A DNA stretch of 64,000 bases, taken from positions 248,001-312,000 of the forward strand of contig NZ_CP076642.1 in NCBI RefSeq assembly GCF_019226825.1, read 5' to 3'. This stretch comes from Vibrio ostreae. Lineage in GTDB: Bacteria > Pseudomonadota > Gammaproteobacteria > Enterobacterales > Vibrionaceae. Position numbers and translations under genes: made by a program. Shown here in pieces: positions 1 through 8,596 of the stretch. Position 1 is the first letter of the stretch; each line of letters begins with the position of its first letter. Under the pieces are notes generated by a model. It made no database searches. It saw only the letters and a program-made list of their open reading frames with translations, and had not been told where the DNA came from.

Positions 1-1
1 G

Positions 2-133
2 ATTTTGGATCCTTCCCTGCAATGTTACGAAGCCATCTGGGCCGCAGCGGGCACGCCTAATTCATTGTTTGAACTACACTCTAAAGACTTAGAGCTGTTA
101 ACTCAGGGAACCTGGGTGGAGCTGGCCAAATAA
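2..133 (+). CDS. YbaK/EbsC-family aminoacyl-tRNA deacylase, C-terminal end (partial)
   Basis: The frame opens at the window edge and ends at TAA 131-133, giving the last 43 residues of a protein. It contains DPSLQ, then YEAIWAAAGTPNS and FELHSKDLELLT. The WAAAGTP stretch near the C-terminus is typical of the YbaK/prolyl-tRNA-synthetase-associated domain, a family that hydrolyses mischarged tRNAs in the cytoplasm. The N-terminal part with the catalytic lysine lies outside the window, so activity cannot be judged. The next gene starts only 29 bases downstream and may be cotranscribed. Confidence 0.7.
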   Translation: MLDPSLQCYEAIWAAAGTPNSLFELHSKDLELLTQGTWVELAK

Positions 134-162
134 TGCTGATTTTTTCACGGCGGGAGGGCGTT

Positions 163-540
163 ATGAATGTTCAAAGACACGGTATTTCAATTGGGTTGGA
201 TCGCGTGGATGACGAATTTTTTGTCACCATCAAAGCGTTTGGCACATTAACACACCGTGATTACCAGGCAATGACCCCGATGTTAGAAGCCGCGCTGATT
301 AAGGTCAATGAACCGAAAGTCAGAGTATTGCTCGATGCCACTGAGTTGGATGGTTGGGAGCTGAGAGCCGCCTGGGATGATTTTAAGCTGGGCCTCAACC
401 ATGGCGCTGATTTTGATAAGATCGCACTGTACGGCAGGCCTGGCTGGCAGGAAAAAGCTGCCAAACTGGCGGGCTGGTTTATGTCCGGTGAAGTGAAATT
501 TTTTGAAGATTACCAACAGGCGTTGGATTGGCTGAAATAA
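163..540 (+). CDS. STAS/SEC14-like (SpoIIAA-like, DUF3478) protein
   Basis: A 125-residue soluble protein that looks like the SpoIIAA-like family: VTIKAFGTLTHRDY near residue 25, VRVLLDATELDGWE near residue 60, then a DFKLGLNH helix and FDKIALYG. These are small single-domain STAS/CRAL-TRIO-like folds whose role is unsettled; lipid or small-molecule binding has been suggested. I chose ATG 163 because GGGAGGG lies just upstream. The frame stays open back to an ATG at 133 that overlaps the preceding stop and has no ribosome site. There is no signal peptide or membrane segment. Confidence 0.75.
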   Translation: MNVQRHGISIGLDRVDDEFFVTIKAFGTLTHRDYQAMTPMLEAALIKVNEPKVRVLLDATELDGWELRAAWDDFKLGLNHGADFDKIALYGRPGWQEKAAKLAGWFMSGEVKFFEDYQQALDWLK

Positions 541-598
541 CCACCGGCCAGAGTGGTATTGCTCCGGTGGCAAATTAAGTGAGAATTAGGTGGCGGAT

Positions 599-973
599 AT
601 GGCGCGAAAAGCCCGTTTAGGTAAGTGTGCCGGCATGGTGGGAGCGCTGTTGCTTTCAATCTCATTGCCGTCTTTGGCCGGTACTTTGACCACGACAAAT
701 TACGTCGTGACGATTACTTCCCATTGTGAAGAAGGACAAGTGGCCTGTGACAATGTCACTTATCATGGCCGTTCTAAACGCAGCGCTGAAGAAATTGAGC
801 TTACGGGAGAGACGATGCATCTGCTGTGTGGTGACAAGAAAACACCGTGCCGTTTCCTGGGCTATCATTTTCAGAATAAAGGGTACGAATACCAGGTTTT
901 TGATTCTGGAGTTCTGCGAGTGAAGCACAAGGGCAAACTCGTGGTTGATGAGCGCGGACAGTGGAAGTACTGA
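599..973 (+). CDS. Small secreted hypothetical protein
   Basis: A 124-residue protein with an N-terminal signal sequence: basic RKARLGK, a hydrophobic core around VGALLLSISLPSLA, and a likely cut after SLA. The mature part has four cysteines (CEEGQVAC, and LLCGDKKTPC) that could form disulfides in the periplasm, and ends VVDERGQWKY. ATG 599 is preferred because AGGTGG sits five bases upstream; a GTG at 590 is in frame but has no spaced ribosome site. I do not recognise a family. The neighbours are unrelated single genes and give no clue to function. Confidence 0.6.
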   Translation: MARKARLGKCAGMVGALLLSISLPSLAGTLTTTNYVVTITSHCEEGQVACDNVTYHGRSKRSAEEIELTGETMHLLCGDKKTPCRFLGYHFQNKGYEYQVFDSGVLRVKHKGKLVVDERGQWKY

Positions 974-1099
974 CGTTTTGACGTATCTTCGCCGGCTCAG
1001 GATTTAGGCAATATTTTCTCACCTGATGAGAATTGGGGATGGTGATTGTGTCAGCACCTTTTATATTGACGGTAACTCAGTTGGGTAAAAGGATGTAGG

Positions 1100-1450
1100 A
1101 TGTTGGCGTTGTTCGTTAAGTGCTTATTGGGAGCATTTGCTGTTCTGTTGATTGCTCTGTTGTCGAAAAGTAAAAGTTTTTTTATTTCCGGCCTGGTACC
1201 GCTGTTTCCGACCTTTGCTCTGATTGCCCATTATATTGTTGGCACAGAGCGCAGTATGGATGATCTGCGCGTTACTATACTGTTTGGATTATATTCTCTC
1301 ATCCCTTACGCCGCATACTTGTTGTCGGCTTATTACTTCAGTTATCGTTACAACCTGTTTTGGACGCTCAGTCTGGCGACATTCGTCTGGGCGTCATTTG
1401 CTGCCATGCTCCTGTTTGGATGGACTCGTTTTCAACCCGGGATGGCGTGA
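1100..1450 (+). CDS. glpM: GlpM family inner-membrane protein
   Basis: A 116-residue, very hydrophobic protein with about four membrane segments (residues 2-22, 28-48, 60-80 and 90-110). The stretch SGLVPLFPTFALIAHYIVGTE is the hallmark of the GlpM family, followed by TILFGLYSLIPYAAYLLS. Pseudomonas GlpM was linked to alginate production and glycerol metabolism, but its molecular role is unknown. The only other glycerol gene here, glpD, is 4 kb away on the other strand, so no functional link is implied. The Nudix gene follows after 44 bases. Confidence 0.85.
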   Translation: MLALFVKCLLGAFAVLLIALLSKSKSFFISGLVPLFPTFALIAHYIVGTERSMDDLRVTILFGLYSLIPYAAYLLSAYYFSYRYNLFWTLSLATFVWASFAAMLLFGWTRFQPGMA

Positions 1451-1494
1451 GCCAGATCTGTATATTCTCTATTGACTATGGGACGGACAAAGTC

Positions 1495-1899
1495 ATGGAA
1501 GTGTTTCAATGCGTCTCTTTTCTGGTCGTGAAAGACAATCAGGTGCTGCTGGAAAAACGTTCGGCAGAAAAAACCTGTGACCCTAACCTGGTGGCAATAC
1601 CAGGCGGACACATTGAGGCGGGGGAAAGCCAGCAAGAGGCGCTGGCTCGAGAGTTGCTGGAGGAGTTGGCGATAACGCCAATGGAGTCTGTCTATCTCTG
1701 TTCCCTGTACCATCCAACCAACGAACTGCAATTACTGCACTATTATGTCATTCCTGCCTGGCAGGGCGAAATAGGTTGTCATGAAGCGGATGAGGTATTC
1801 TGGCGCCCGATCAATCCGGATTGGGTCGATACCCGCGCAGACAAGCTGGCTCTGGCAGAATATCTGCGTCTCTTTCAAACCGGTATTTTATCGGCCTGA
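1495..1899 (+). CDS. Nudix hydrolase
   Basis: A 134-residue protein carrying a nearly perfect Nudix box (G-x5-E-x7-RE-L-L-EE): GHIEAGESQQEALARELLEE, residues 38-57, followed by LAI. The glycine usual in EExG is alanine here, a tolerated change. The box coordinates divalent metal for hydrolysis of nucleoside-diphosphate-X compounds; the substrate cannot be predicted. ATG 1495 begins MEVFQCVSFLVVKDNQVLL, matching the normal first strand of the fold. The frame extends upstream into glpM but without a credible ribosome site. Confidence 0.85.
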   Translation: MEVFQCVSFLVVKDNQVLLEKRSAEKTCDPNLVAIPGGHIEAGESQQEALARELLEELAITPMESVYLCSLYHPTNELQLLHYYVIPAWQGEIGCHEADEVFWRPINPDWVDTRADKLALAEYLRLFQTGILSA

Positions 1900-1987
1900 A
1901 TTTATTTAACATTTCACCGGAATGGGTATATGGTGAACACAGTGCGACGATGGAAAGGTTGCATATCATCATTATTTTGGAGTATTC

Positions 1988-2455
1988 ATGTCTCAACACA
2001 CCGCTACAGTTACGTGGCAGCGTCAAGCTGATGAAATTTTTAGTGATAATAAATACAGTCGCGGCCATGAATGGCAGTTTGACGGGGGAGCCAAGGTCGC
2101 CGCTTCCGCGTCACCGGATGTGGTGCCGCTGCCGTATTCGGTTGCCGCCAACGTTGACCCGGAAGAAGCGATGATTGCGGCGTTATCCAGTTGTCATATG
2201 CTGGTCTTTTTGTCGATTGCGGCAAAAAAGCGCTTTGTGGTCGAGTCGTATCAGGATAATGCAGTCGGGACACTGGAAAAAAACGAGCAGGGTCGGGAAG
2301 CTCTGACCAAAGTGGTGCTGAGGCCCAAAATTGTCTTTTCCGGTCAATCACAACCCAGTATCGAGATGCTGGAAAAAATGCATCATCAATCTCACGAGAA
2401 CTGTTTCATTGCCAACTCGGTCAAAACGCAAGTGACCACCGAAATTCTCCTTTAA
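1988..2455 (+). CDS. OsmC/Ohr-family protein
   Basis: A 155-residue protein with the OsmC fold signature: VDPEEAMIAALSSCHML with the first redox cysteine C69, and SHENCFIANS with the second, C139. This Cys pair plus the PEE glutamates is the peroxidatic site that reduces organic hydroperoxides in the family, using lipoyl or other thiols. The closest resemblance is to the YhfA/OsmC-like branch rather than Ohr proper. GGAG precedes ATG 1988. A DJ-1/PfpI gene follows after 13 bases, so the two probably form a small stress-related operon. Confidence 0.85.
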   Translation: MSQHTATVTWQRQADEIFSDNKYSRGHEWQFDGGAKVAASASPDVVPLPYSVAANVDPEEAMIAALSSCHMLVFLSIAAKKRFVVESYQDNAVGTLEKNEQGREALTKVVLRPKIVFSGQSQPSIEMLEKMHHQSHENCFIANSVKTQVTTEILL

Positions 2456-2468
2456 GCAGGCTGTCAGA

Positions 2469-3053
2469 ATGAATATTGGTATCTACATCTATGATGAGGC
2501 CGAAGTATTGGACTTCTCCGGCCCGTTTGAAGTTTTCAGCACGGCTAAACGCTTGGCCGGGAATGACTGGAATATTTTTTTTGTGGCTCAGAATGATGCG
2601 CTAGTGAATGCGCGCGGCAACTTTCTGGTTAACCCTCATTACAGTTTTGCGGATCATCCGCCGATTGATTTATTGATCGTGGTCGGTGGGGTGCACACTT
2701 TTGAACTGGAAAAGCCGGCAGTGATCGACTGGATTCGACGCGTCTCTGCACAGGCCAGCCAGGTGGCCTCCGTGTGTACCGGCGCATTTCTGCTCGCTCA
2801 GGCGGGAGTTCTGACTGACCATCCGGTCACCACCCATTGGGAAGACATCGCTGATCTTAAAGCGAGGTTTCCGCAACTGGATGTCAAACAAAAGTGCCGC
2901 TGGGTTGTTGCTGATGAGCGGATTACCACGTCGGGGGGCATATCTGCTGGCATTGATATGAGTTTGTATCTGGTATCGAAACTGGCATCGCTGGCACTGG
3001 CAGAGCAAACGGCGCACCAGATGGAGTATGACTGGAATAAAACTCAGCCGTGA
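2469..3053 (+). CDS. DJ-1/PfpI family protein (class I glutamine amidotransferase-like)
   Basis: A 194-residue protein of the DJ-1/PfpI superfamily. VLDFSGPFEVF at residues 13-23 carries the conserved acidic residue, SVCTGAFLLA supplies the nucleophile-elbow cysteine C103, and TTHWE supplies H123. The layout resembles isonitrile hydratase (InhA) and the sensor domain of GlxA-type regulators, but there is no C-terminal AraC domain. The substrate is unknown. It follows the OsmC gene closely and is probably cotranscribed with it. Confidence 0.8.
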   Translation: MNIGIYIYDEAEVLDFSGPFEVFSTAKRLAGNDWNIFFVAQNDALVNARGNFLVNPHYSFADHPPIDLLIVVGGVHTFELEKPAVIDWIRRVSAQASQVASVCTGAFLLAQAGVLTDHPVTTHWEDIADLKARFPQLDVKQKCRWVVADERITTSGGISAGIDMSLYLVSKLASLALAEQTAHQMEYDWNKTQP

Positions 3054-3145
3054 AGAAATCCTCTGCGTAGCGTATGCTTGAGATGGAAGTTTGTATTACT
3101 TGCCAACATGAAGGCGAGGGGAATGCCCGTGACAGGGGGTGGAAA

Positions 3146-3685
3146 ATGAAAAACAAAGCGCTATTGATTATTGATGTTCAGGAGTCTCTGTTTGAGCAGG
3201 AGCCCAAGCCGTATGCCGCGAAAGAGGTGGTGCGTAATATTAATACTTTGAGTTCCTGGGCCAGAACGAAAGGTTACCCGGTTATCTTTGTTCAGCACGA
3301 AGAGCCGGAGTATGCCCAGTTGAAGTATGACAGTGAAGGCTGGCAACTCCAGCATGATATCCAGACCGAAGACGGCGATCTGTTTGTGCGTAAAACCACG
3401 CCAGATTCATTTCACCATACCGATCTGCGGGTTCTGCTCGAAGAGCAGGATGTGGATGAGTTGATTGTGTGCGGCTACGCTTCTGATTTTTGTGTCGATA
3501 CCAGTGCCAGACGTGCGGCAGCTTTGGGTTACTCGATCATTGTGGCCACCGATGCCCATACCACGCACGATAAACCGCATGCTTCGGCAGAGCTGATTCG
3601 CCATCACCACTCTTATGTTTTGTCGCACATCTCCAGCTTTCGGGTCCCGATCAAAGCGATGACCACCTACGAAATCTGTCACTGA
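3146..3685 (+). CDS. Isochorismatase-like cysteine hydrolase
   Basis: A 179-residue cysteine hydrolase. The catalytic triad is visible: D10 in LLIIDVQESLF, K83 in LFVRKTTPDSF and C116 in CGYASDFCVDTSARRA. These residues hydrolyse amide or related bonds in nicotinamidases, N-carbamoylsarcosine amidases and isochorismatases; the substrate here is not clear. ATG 3146 is preferred because GGGGGTGG lies upstream; the frame continues to 3074 without a ribosome site. A GC-rich hairpin (3698-3715) follows the stop but lacks a clear T-run. Confidence 0.82.
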   Translation: MKNKALLIIDVQESLFEQEPKPYAAKEVVRNINTLSSWARTKGYPVIFVQHEEPEYAQLKYDSEGWQLQHDIQTEDGDLFVRKTTPDSFHHTDLRVLLEEQDVDELIVCGYASDFCVDTSARRAAALGYSIIVATDAHTTHDKPHASAELIRHHHSYVLSHISSFRVPIKAMTTYEICH

Positions 3686-3737
3686 GGCCGGGCTTAACCG
3701 CCTGCTGGAAGGCGGATCTTTACTGCTTGTTCAAGAT

Positions 3738-4301
3738 TCAGGCTTCACTCAGCAGACTTTCTAATAACGGCAGGCAGGCACGGGCGGCGTTGCTGTCGTT
3801 ATTGACCTGAGCAGTCACTATCGCGCCTTCTTTCAACAGACACAGAGTATCGAGCAGACCTGGCTGCGCTTGCTGTTGTTGTGTAAGGCAGGATTGAATC
3901 AGGGTGCGAACCTTCTGTTTATGCTGCTGGCAAGTTTCTCTGAGCCCTTCAGCTTCCTGCCCATACTCCACTACGGTATTGATAAAAAAGCAGCCACGGA
4001 AGGGACTCAGCTGCTCAACCTCGCCATGTAACCAGCGATCCAAGGCAGTGAATAATCCTCTGATGGCAGGCAGCCCCGGTGAGTACTGTGCCATTTCTGC
4101 GCTTAACCAGTCAAAAAATAACGTGTCACGATGCTCCAGTGCGGCTGCGATCAGTTCTTCTTTACCAGCGAAATGGTGATAAAGCGTTTTTTTGGCGATA
4201 CCGGACTGTTTGAGCACTTCATTGATGCCTACCGCGCGGATCCCGTGGCGGTAAAACAGGGTCAGAGCGGTTTCAATTAACAACTCTCGTTTATCATTCA
4301 T
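3738..4301 (-). CDS. TetR-family transcriptional repressor
   Basis: A 187-residue regulator with an N-terminal helix-turn-helix at residues 15-45 (GIRAVGINEVLKQSG, then KKTLYHHFAGKEEL) and a divergent ligand-binding C-terminal part. ATG 4301 is chosen because AAGGA lies upstream; a longer frame reaches 4340. It is divergent from the HPP-family gene at 4429. The intergenic region contains two inverted copies of a TAGACCAC-type element, which is the expected arrangement for self-regulation and repression of the neighbour. The ligand is unknown. Confidence 0.87.
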   Translation of the reverse strand: MNDKRELLIETALTLFYRHGIRAVGINEVLKQSGIAKKTLYHHFAGKEELIAAALEHRDTLFFDWLSAEMAQYSPGLPAIRGLFTALDRWLHGEVEQLSPFRGCFFINTVVEYGQEAEGLRETCQQHKQKVRTLIQSCLTQQQQAQPGLLDTLCLLKEGAIVTAQVNNDSNAARACLPLLESLLSEA

Positions 4302-4359
4302 CGGAGATTTCCTTTTAATGTCCTGATTAATCAGCACCAAATTTGTGGATAAAAGTATC

Positions 4360-4389
4360 TTGACACAGGTAGACCACTTTGTCTACTCT
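4360..4389 (+). promoter_or_regulatory. Predicted promoter of the HPP-family gene
   Basis: TTGACA at 4360-4365 is a perfect -35 hexamer, followed after 18 bases by TACTCT (4384-4389), a weak -10. The first operator copy lies between the two boxes, so binding there would block RNA polymerase. Confidence 0.55.
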
Positions 4390-4413
4390 TGCTGGCAGAC
4401 AGAGTGGTCTACC
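4368..4413. promoter_or_regulatory. TetR operator pair
   Basis: GGTAGACCACTTTGTCT at 4368-4384 and AGACAGAGTGGTCTACC at 4397-4413 are inverted copies of one 17-base element with one mismatch. Their centres are about 29 bases apart. Each copy also has a short internal dyad (AGAC/GTCT). They lie between divergent tetR and HPP genes and overlap the predicted promoter. Confidence 0.7.
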
Positions 4414-4428
4414 TAAAGGAAGCAAAAA

Positions 4429-4890
4429 ATGAATCATATAAAATCAGCGTTATTGGCTGGTATCGCGGCGACATTCGCGATTGGAGTCTTATCCTATGCA
4501 GATGCATGGAGTGGTCATGGTCTGTGGCTAATGGCACCATTTGGTGCAACGGCAGTGTTGGTATTTGGGGTACCGGACAGTCCGTTAGCGCAACCAAAAA
4601 ACGTCATTATTGGCCACCTGATCACGGCAACGATTGGCTTAGTATTTGTGCATTTTGTACCGGTTGAGCCCTGGAGCTTGGCGTGTGCAACCGGGCTGGC
4701 CATCTCTGCGATGCTGGTGACCAAAACCACGCATCCGCCTGCTGGAGCGAATCCGCTGTTGATCATGCTGACAGGTCAAAGTTGGTCATTCCTGATTACA
4801 CCTGTGCTGCTGGGCGCTGTGATTATTGTGTTGTGTGGCAAGTTGGCCAAACTGTGCCAAAACCGCACTCTGGCGGCGAGTAAAGCCTGA
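4429..4890 (+). CDS. HPP-family integral membrane protein
   Basis: A 153-residue protein with four membrane segments (roughly residues 7-27, 33-52, 60-95 and 108-138) and the family-defining HPP motif in TTHPPAGANPLLIM near residue 101. HPP proteins are small membrane proteins; a plant chloroplast member has been reported to transport nitrite, but bacterial substrates are unknown. AAAGGA sits eight bases before ATG 4429. It is divergent from and probably repressed by the tetR gene at 3738-4301. Confidence 0.82.
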   Translation: MNHIKSALLAGIAATFAIGVLSYADAWSGHGLWLMAPFGATAVLVFGVPDSPLAQPKNVIIGHLITATIGLVFVHFVPVEPWSLACATGLAISAMLVTKTTHPPAGANPLLIMLTGQSWSFLITPVLLGAVIIVLCGKLAKLCQNRTLAASKA

Positions 4891-5085
4891 TATGTGGCCA
4901 GCTGCCGTGTCGCTAAAGTAATACGATAGCGGTGCAGGCCTGGAGGGCTGAATTTGTATCGCCCTAAAAAGCGAAAGACTTCACTGCTTGTTTGCTTCAA
5001 CAGTGACTGTTTTCTTCGACAGTGAGGTCTTTTGTTTCTGAAGCCTGGTGGAAAGGCTTAAAGGTGGGACACTTCAGAGCCAGAT

Positions 5086-6633
5086 TTAACTGACGGCCTT
5101 GAGATTGGTTCTTAACCGATGACGGCGCTTTTTCAGGTAACGTTCAACCAGCTCAATGGTTTGTTCATCATGATCCAACCCGAGCTTGGTGCGGCGCCAG
5201 AAAAGGTCTTCTGCGCTGAACACCCATTCATGTTCCGCCAGATAATCGACTTCTATCTGATACAGGGACGGGCTGAAAGCCTGGCCCAGATCTTCTGGCT
5301 GACAGACTCCGGCCAGTAAACTACGGATACGGCTGCCGTAAGCGTTGAGCCAACGTTCCAGTACACTTTCACCGATAAACGGATAGCGTTGTTTGCATTC
5401 TCTCAGCAGGCGATGGAAATTAAACTCTTCTCCACCAGGCAGTGGCGCCAGGCTGGTCCAATCCGGTTTCATGTGTGGGAAACAGGGTTGAAGTTGATGC
5501 ATCGCGATTTCAGCCAGCTTACGGTAAGTGGTTAGCTTGCCACCAAAAACAGATAAGAGCGGGGCCTGGTTGTCCTTGTTATCAAATGCCAGGGTGTAGT
5601 CACGGGTGATGCGTTGTGGTGTGACAGCCTCATCATCCAGCAGGGGACGCACACCGCTAAATTCATGAATGATATCGTTTTTGCAGATGCTTTTAACAAA
5701 GTGCTGGTTCACGACGTCGATCAGGTACTGCTTCTCATCGTCGGAAATCCTGACCTGACGCGGATCGCCCTGGTATTCCACGTCGGTCGTGCCAATCATC
5801 GAATATTTGTCGAGATAAGGGACCACCACAACCAGTCGCTTGTCGAGGTTTTGCAGCACGTAGGCGTAGGGTTCGGAGTGAATCTTGGGGACAATAATAT
5901 GCGACCCTTTCACCAGTCGGATACCGTAAGGGGAACTGAGGTGCAGGTGATCATGAAAAAAGCTGCGTACCCAAGGGCCGGTTGCATTCACCAATACCCG
6001 GCACTCGCGGTTAAATGAACGCTGATGACGTTCATCGAACAGTTCAACTTCCCATATGGAGCCGTTACGTTTCGCACCGACGACCCGGCAATAGTTGATC
6101 ACTTCACTGCCCATTTCTTTGGCTTGCATAACATTGGCCAGTACCAGGCGCGCATCGTCCGCCCAGCAGTCGGAATATTCAAATCCGGTTGTGAGTTCCG
6201 GTTTGGTGACGGTACCGGCCGGTAAACGCACTTTGTGGCTACCTGGCAAAGAACTGCGGCGGCTGAGGCTGTCATACAAAAACAGCCCGGCACGCAGCAA
6301 CCAGGAAGGCCGAAGAGACGGACGCAGGGGTAAGCGCAAGCGCATCGACTTAATGAGGTGCGGCGCTTTTTTTAAAAGAATTTCACGCTCGCTAAGGGCC
6401 TCACTCACTAAGCGAAACTCATACTGTTCAAGATAACGCAGACCGCCGTGAATCAGCTTCGAACTGGCTGATGAGGTTGCGCCGGCAAAATCCTGTGCAT
6501 CGTAAAGACCCACGTTCAGCCCGCGCCCCGCAGCATCGGCAGCGATACCTGCACCATTAATACCGCCTCCGACTACGATGAGATCGAGGACCTTATTATG
6601 GGATTGAGGAGCTGAGCCCGGGATAGGTTCCAT
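5086..6633 (-). CDS. glpD: Aerobic glycerol-3-phosphate dehydrogenase GlpD
   Basis: A 515-residue membrane-associated flavoprotein that oxidises sn-glycerol 3-phosphate to dihydroxyacetone phosphate and passes electrons to quinone. The N-terminal FAD-binding motif is clear (DLIVVGGGINGAGIAADAAG), followed by TSSASSKLIHGGLRYLE, the later GVRPLLDD and FGGKLTTYRKLAE. Length matches E. coli GlpD (about 501). I chose ATG 6633 because GGAG lies nine bases upstream; an ATG at 6648 and a much longer frame to 6795 are less likely. No other glp uptake gene is nearby. Confidence 0.93.
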   Translation of the reverse strand: MEPIPGSAPQSHNKVLDLIVVGGGINGAGIAADAAGRGLNVGLYDAQDFAGATSSASSKLIHGGLRYLEQYEFRLVSEALSEREILLKKAPHLIKSMRLRLPLRPSLRPSWLLRAGLFLYDSLSRRSSLPGSHKVRLPAGTVTKPELTTGFEYSDCWADDARLVLANVMQAKEMGSEVINYCRVVGAKRNGSIWEVELFDERHQRSFNRECRVLVNATGPWVRSFFHDHLHLSSPYGIRLVKGSHIIVPKIHSEPYAYVLQNLDKRLVVVVPYLDKYSMIGTTDVEYQGDPRQVRISDDEKQYLIDVVNQHFVKSICKNDIIHEFSGVRPLLDDEAVTPQRITRDYTLAFDNKDNQAPLLSVFGGKLTTYRKLAEIAMHQLQPCFPHMKPDWTSLAPLPGGEEFNFHRLLRECKQRYPFIGESVLERWLNAYGSRIRSLLAGVCQPEDLGQAFSPSLYQIEVDYLAEHEWVFSAEDLFWRRTKLGLDHDEQTIELVERYLKKRRHRLRTNLKAVS

Positions 6634-6850
6634 CAATGTGCTCTCCATGTACGTTGCGACTTTTTCACCTTTATCGCTAGCAAAGCATGCTCTGTGGTGA
6701 ATGCTAGCCTGAGAATAAAGAGTTTTGATCTGGATCGAACAAACAGATCTGCTTTTGAGAGCTGACAATCTAAATTTCGCCGGCCTGCCAGACACCGTTT
6801 TGCAGGGCGAGCGCTAAATAGTGTTGCAATGAAAAAGAGAGCGATGCAAT

Positions 6851-6876
6851 GAAAAAGCCCGCTCAGTGGCGGGCTT
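6851..6876 (-). terminator. Intrinsic terminator after the DUF3069 gene
   Basis: An eight-pair stem AAGCCCGC/GCGGGCTT (6855-6862 with 6869-6876). On the minus strand it is followed by a T-run. Confidence 0.75.
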
Positions 6877-6905
6877 GGAACGATTTACATCTGAAAACGC
6901 TGAAT

Positions 6906-7343
6906 TTACTTGTCGAATACTTCTTTGAAGTCGCGTTTCAGGATTGGATCGCGGCGTGCTTTTTTGATCTGTTTAACCATGTCTTTCACACAGTTATGCA
7001 GCACCTGGTCAAGCAACTGGGCACGGTACTCTTCCTTGTCCTGCTCGGTCATATCTTTAGGCAGGTTCAGAGTCGGGAACTCTTCCATTACGTTGATGCC
7101 GGCAAATGCCTGGCTTACAGAGATAAGCGCGTGGAACTGTTCAAAGTTATCGAGAATATTCTGCGCGCTGCCTGGCAGACTATCCCAAGCTTCACGCACC
7201 GCTTCTTCGGAAACTTCGTGAATAGAAGTCACCATGTGGAACATACCTTCTGGTACCTGATCAAATTCCAGTACCTGGCGCAATTCTGGAGAAATGGAAT
7301 CCAGATCCACTTGTGGGGCTTCTGTTTGTGTAGTGTCTGACAT
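6906..7343 (-). CDS. DUF3069 domain-containing protein
   Basis: A 145-residue acidic, helical, soluble protein (MSDTTQTEAPQVDLDSISPEL...). It resembles the DUF3069 proteins common in Vibrio and relatives. The C-terminal third is basic (VKQIKKARRDPILKRDFKEVF). There is no signal peptide, membrane helix or catalytic motif that I can see, and the function is unknown. It stands alone between glpD and a divergent diguanylate cyclase gene, with its own terminator. Confidence 0.75.
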   Translation of the reverse strand: MSDTTQTEAPQVDLDSISPELRQVLEFDQVPEGMFHMVTSIHEVSEEAVREAWDSLPGSAQNILDNFEQFHALISVSQAFAGINVMEEFPTLNLPKDMTEQDKEEYRAQLLDQVLHNCVKDMVKQIKKARRDPILKRDFKEVFDK

Positions 7344-7481
7344 GAAAAAGTTCTCATTGATGAAAACCGCAATGCTAAAAACTTATGGCGAAATGTCAAT
7401 ACAAGTCTCTAAATAAAGCAGTGAAAGCGTGACAAAGTTATGTTATAGCTAAGCATTGAATGGTATTGCACAGAGGTTAAT

Positions 7482-8450
7482 ATGGTGAGCACGGGTTCAT
7501 CGATGAGAATTCTACTGGTAGATGATGTGCAGTTAGAACGCATGCAGCTCGCGATTCGCCTCAAGCAACTGGGCCACTCTGTCGAAGTTGCATCCAGCGG
7601 CCGTGAAGCGATGGAGGTTTTTGCGCGTTTTGATCCCGAGCTGGTCTTACTCGATGTCACTATGCCGGACATTGATGGATTTGAAGTGGCTCAGGAGCTG
7701 CGGAAACGCTATCAACAGGATTGGGTACCGATTATTTTCCTCAGTAGTCATGACGAACCCTCCATGATCGCTAAAGGAATCGACTCCGGTGGCGATGACT
7801 ATCTTATCAAACCCGTTGATAAACTGGTGTTAAGCTCCAAACTACTGGCGATGCAGCGCATTGCCAGTATGCGCCGGGAATTAAAGCGAACGTCAGCCAA
7901 GCTCGAAGAGCTGAACCTGCAATTACAGCATCAGGCTAACGAAGATGGCCTGACCAAAGTGTTTAACCGCCGTTTTATGGACGAAAAACTGGGTGAAATG
8001 CTGACCTGGCACGGGCGTCATAATATGCCAATGTCGTTGATTTTGTTTGATGTCGATCACTTCAAATTGTTTAATGACAACTACGGTCATATTGAAGGCG
8101 ACCGCTGTTTACACACGTTGGCTCAGGCAGCCAACAAGCTGTTCTGTCGCAGTGGTGAATTCGTTGGCCGTTATGGCGGGGAAGAGTTTGTGATCATGTT
8201 GAGCAACACCGACCAGGAAAGCGCACGCGTTGCGGCGGAAAGGGTGCAGGACGCGATTGAACATATTCACTATCCACATAATTTCAGCCCGGTGGCCAGC
8301 CATATCACCTTATCTCAGGGCGTAGTGACTGTGACGCCTAATGGCAGTGAAACCCTGACCGAAGTCTATCAAGGAGCGGATCAGGCGCTGTATCAGGCCA
8401 AAAGCCAGGGCCGTAACCGTTACGTTCAGACTGTGCTGGGAGCGGGTTAA
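7482..8450 (+). CDS. Response regulator with GGDEF diguanylate cyclase output
   Basis: A 322-residue two-domain protein. Residues 8-125 are a receiver domain with acidic pocket D14/D15, phospho-acceptor D58 and K110. A coiled linker (130-155, RRELKRTSAKLEELNLQLQHQ) leads to a GGDEF domain (155-320) with an intact GGEEF active site (232-236), so it should make cyclic di-GMP in the cytoplasm when phosphorylated. The product-inhibition I-site position reads RSGE (223-226) rather than RxxD. AGAGG lies five bases before ATG 7482. No histidine kinase is adjacent. Confidence 0.92.
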   Translation: MVSTGSSMRILLVDDVQLERMQLAIRLKQLGHSVEVASSGREAMEVFARFDPELVLLDVTMPDIDGFEVAQELRKRYQQDWVPIIFLSSHDEPSMIAKGIDSGGDDYLIKPVDKLVLSSKLLAMQRIASMRRELKRTSAKLEELNLQLQHQANEDGLTKVFNRRFMDEKLGEMLTWHGRHNMPMSLILFDVDHFKLFNDNYGHIEGDRCLHTLAQAANKLFCRSGEFVGRYGGEEFVIMLSNTDQESARVAAERVQDAIEHIHYPHNFSPVASHITLSQGVVTVTPNGSETLTEVYQGADQALYQAKSQGRNRYVQTVLGAG

Positions 8451-8596
8451 CGCAGGGTTATACTGCGAATAACTCTAATCATCCCAAAGCCGCCAATAGC
8501 CGAAAGCCGTTAAACATAAGTTAGCCGACAGCAGTTAAACATAAGTAAACATAAGTTCCGGTCTATCCAAACCATGGATGCACAGTTCAGGCGCAT

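Noticed and set aside
3698..3715. Hairpin after the isochorismatase-like gene as terminator
   Set aside because: The CCGCCT/AGGCGG stem is short and followed by ATCTTTACTG, not a T-run, so I did not list it as a terminator.
8505..8556. Three copies of TAAACATAAGT after the REC-GGDEF gene
   Set aside because: Short, AT-rich and irregularly spaced; not a CRISPR array and no spacer-like structure.
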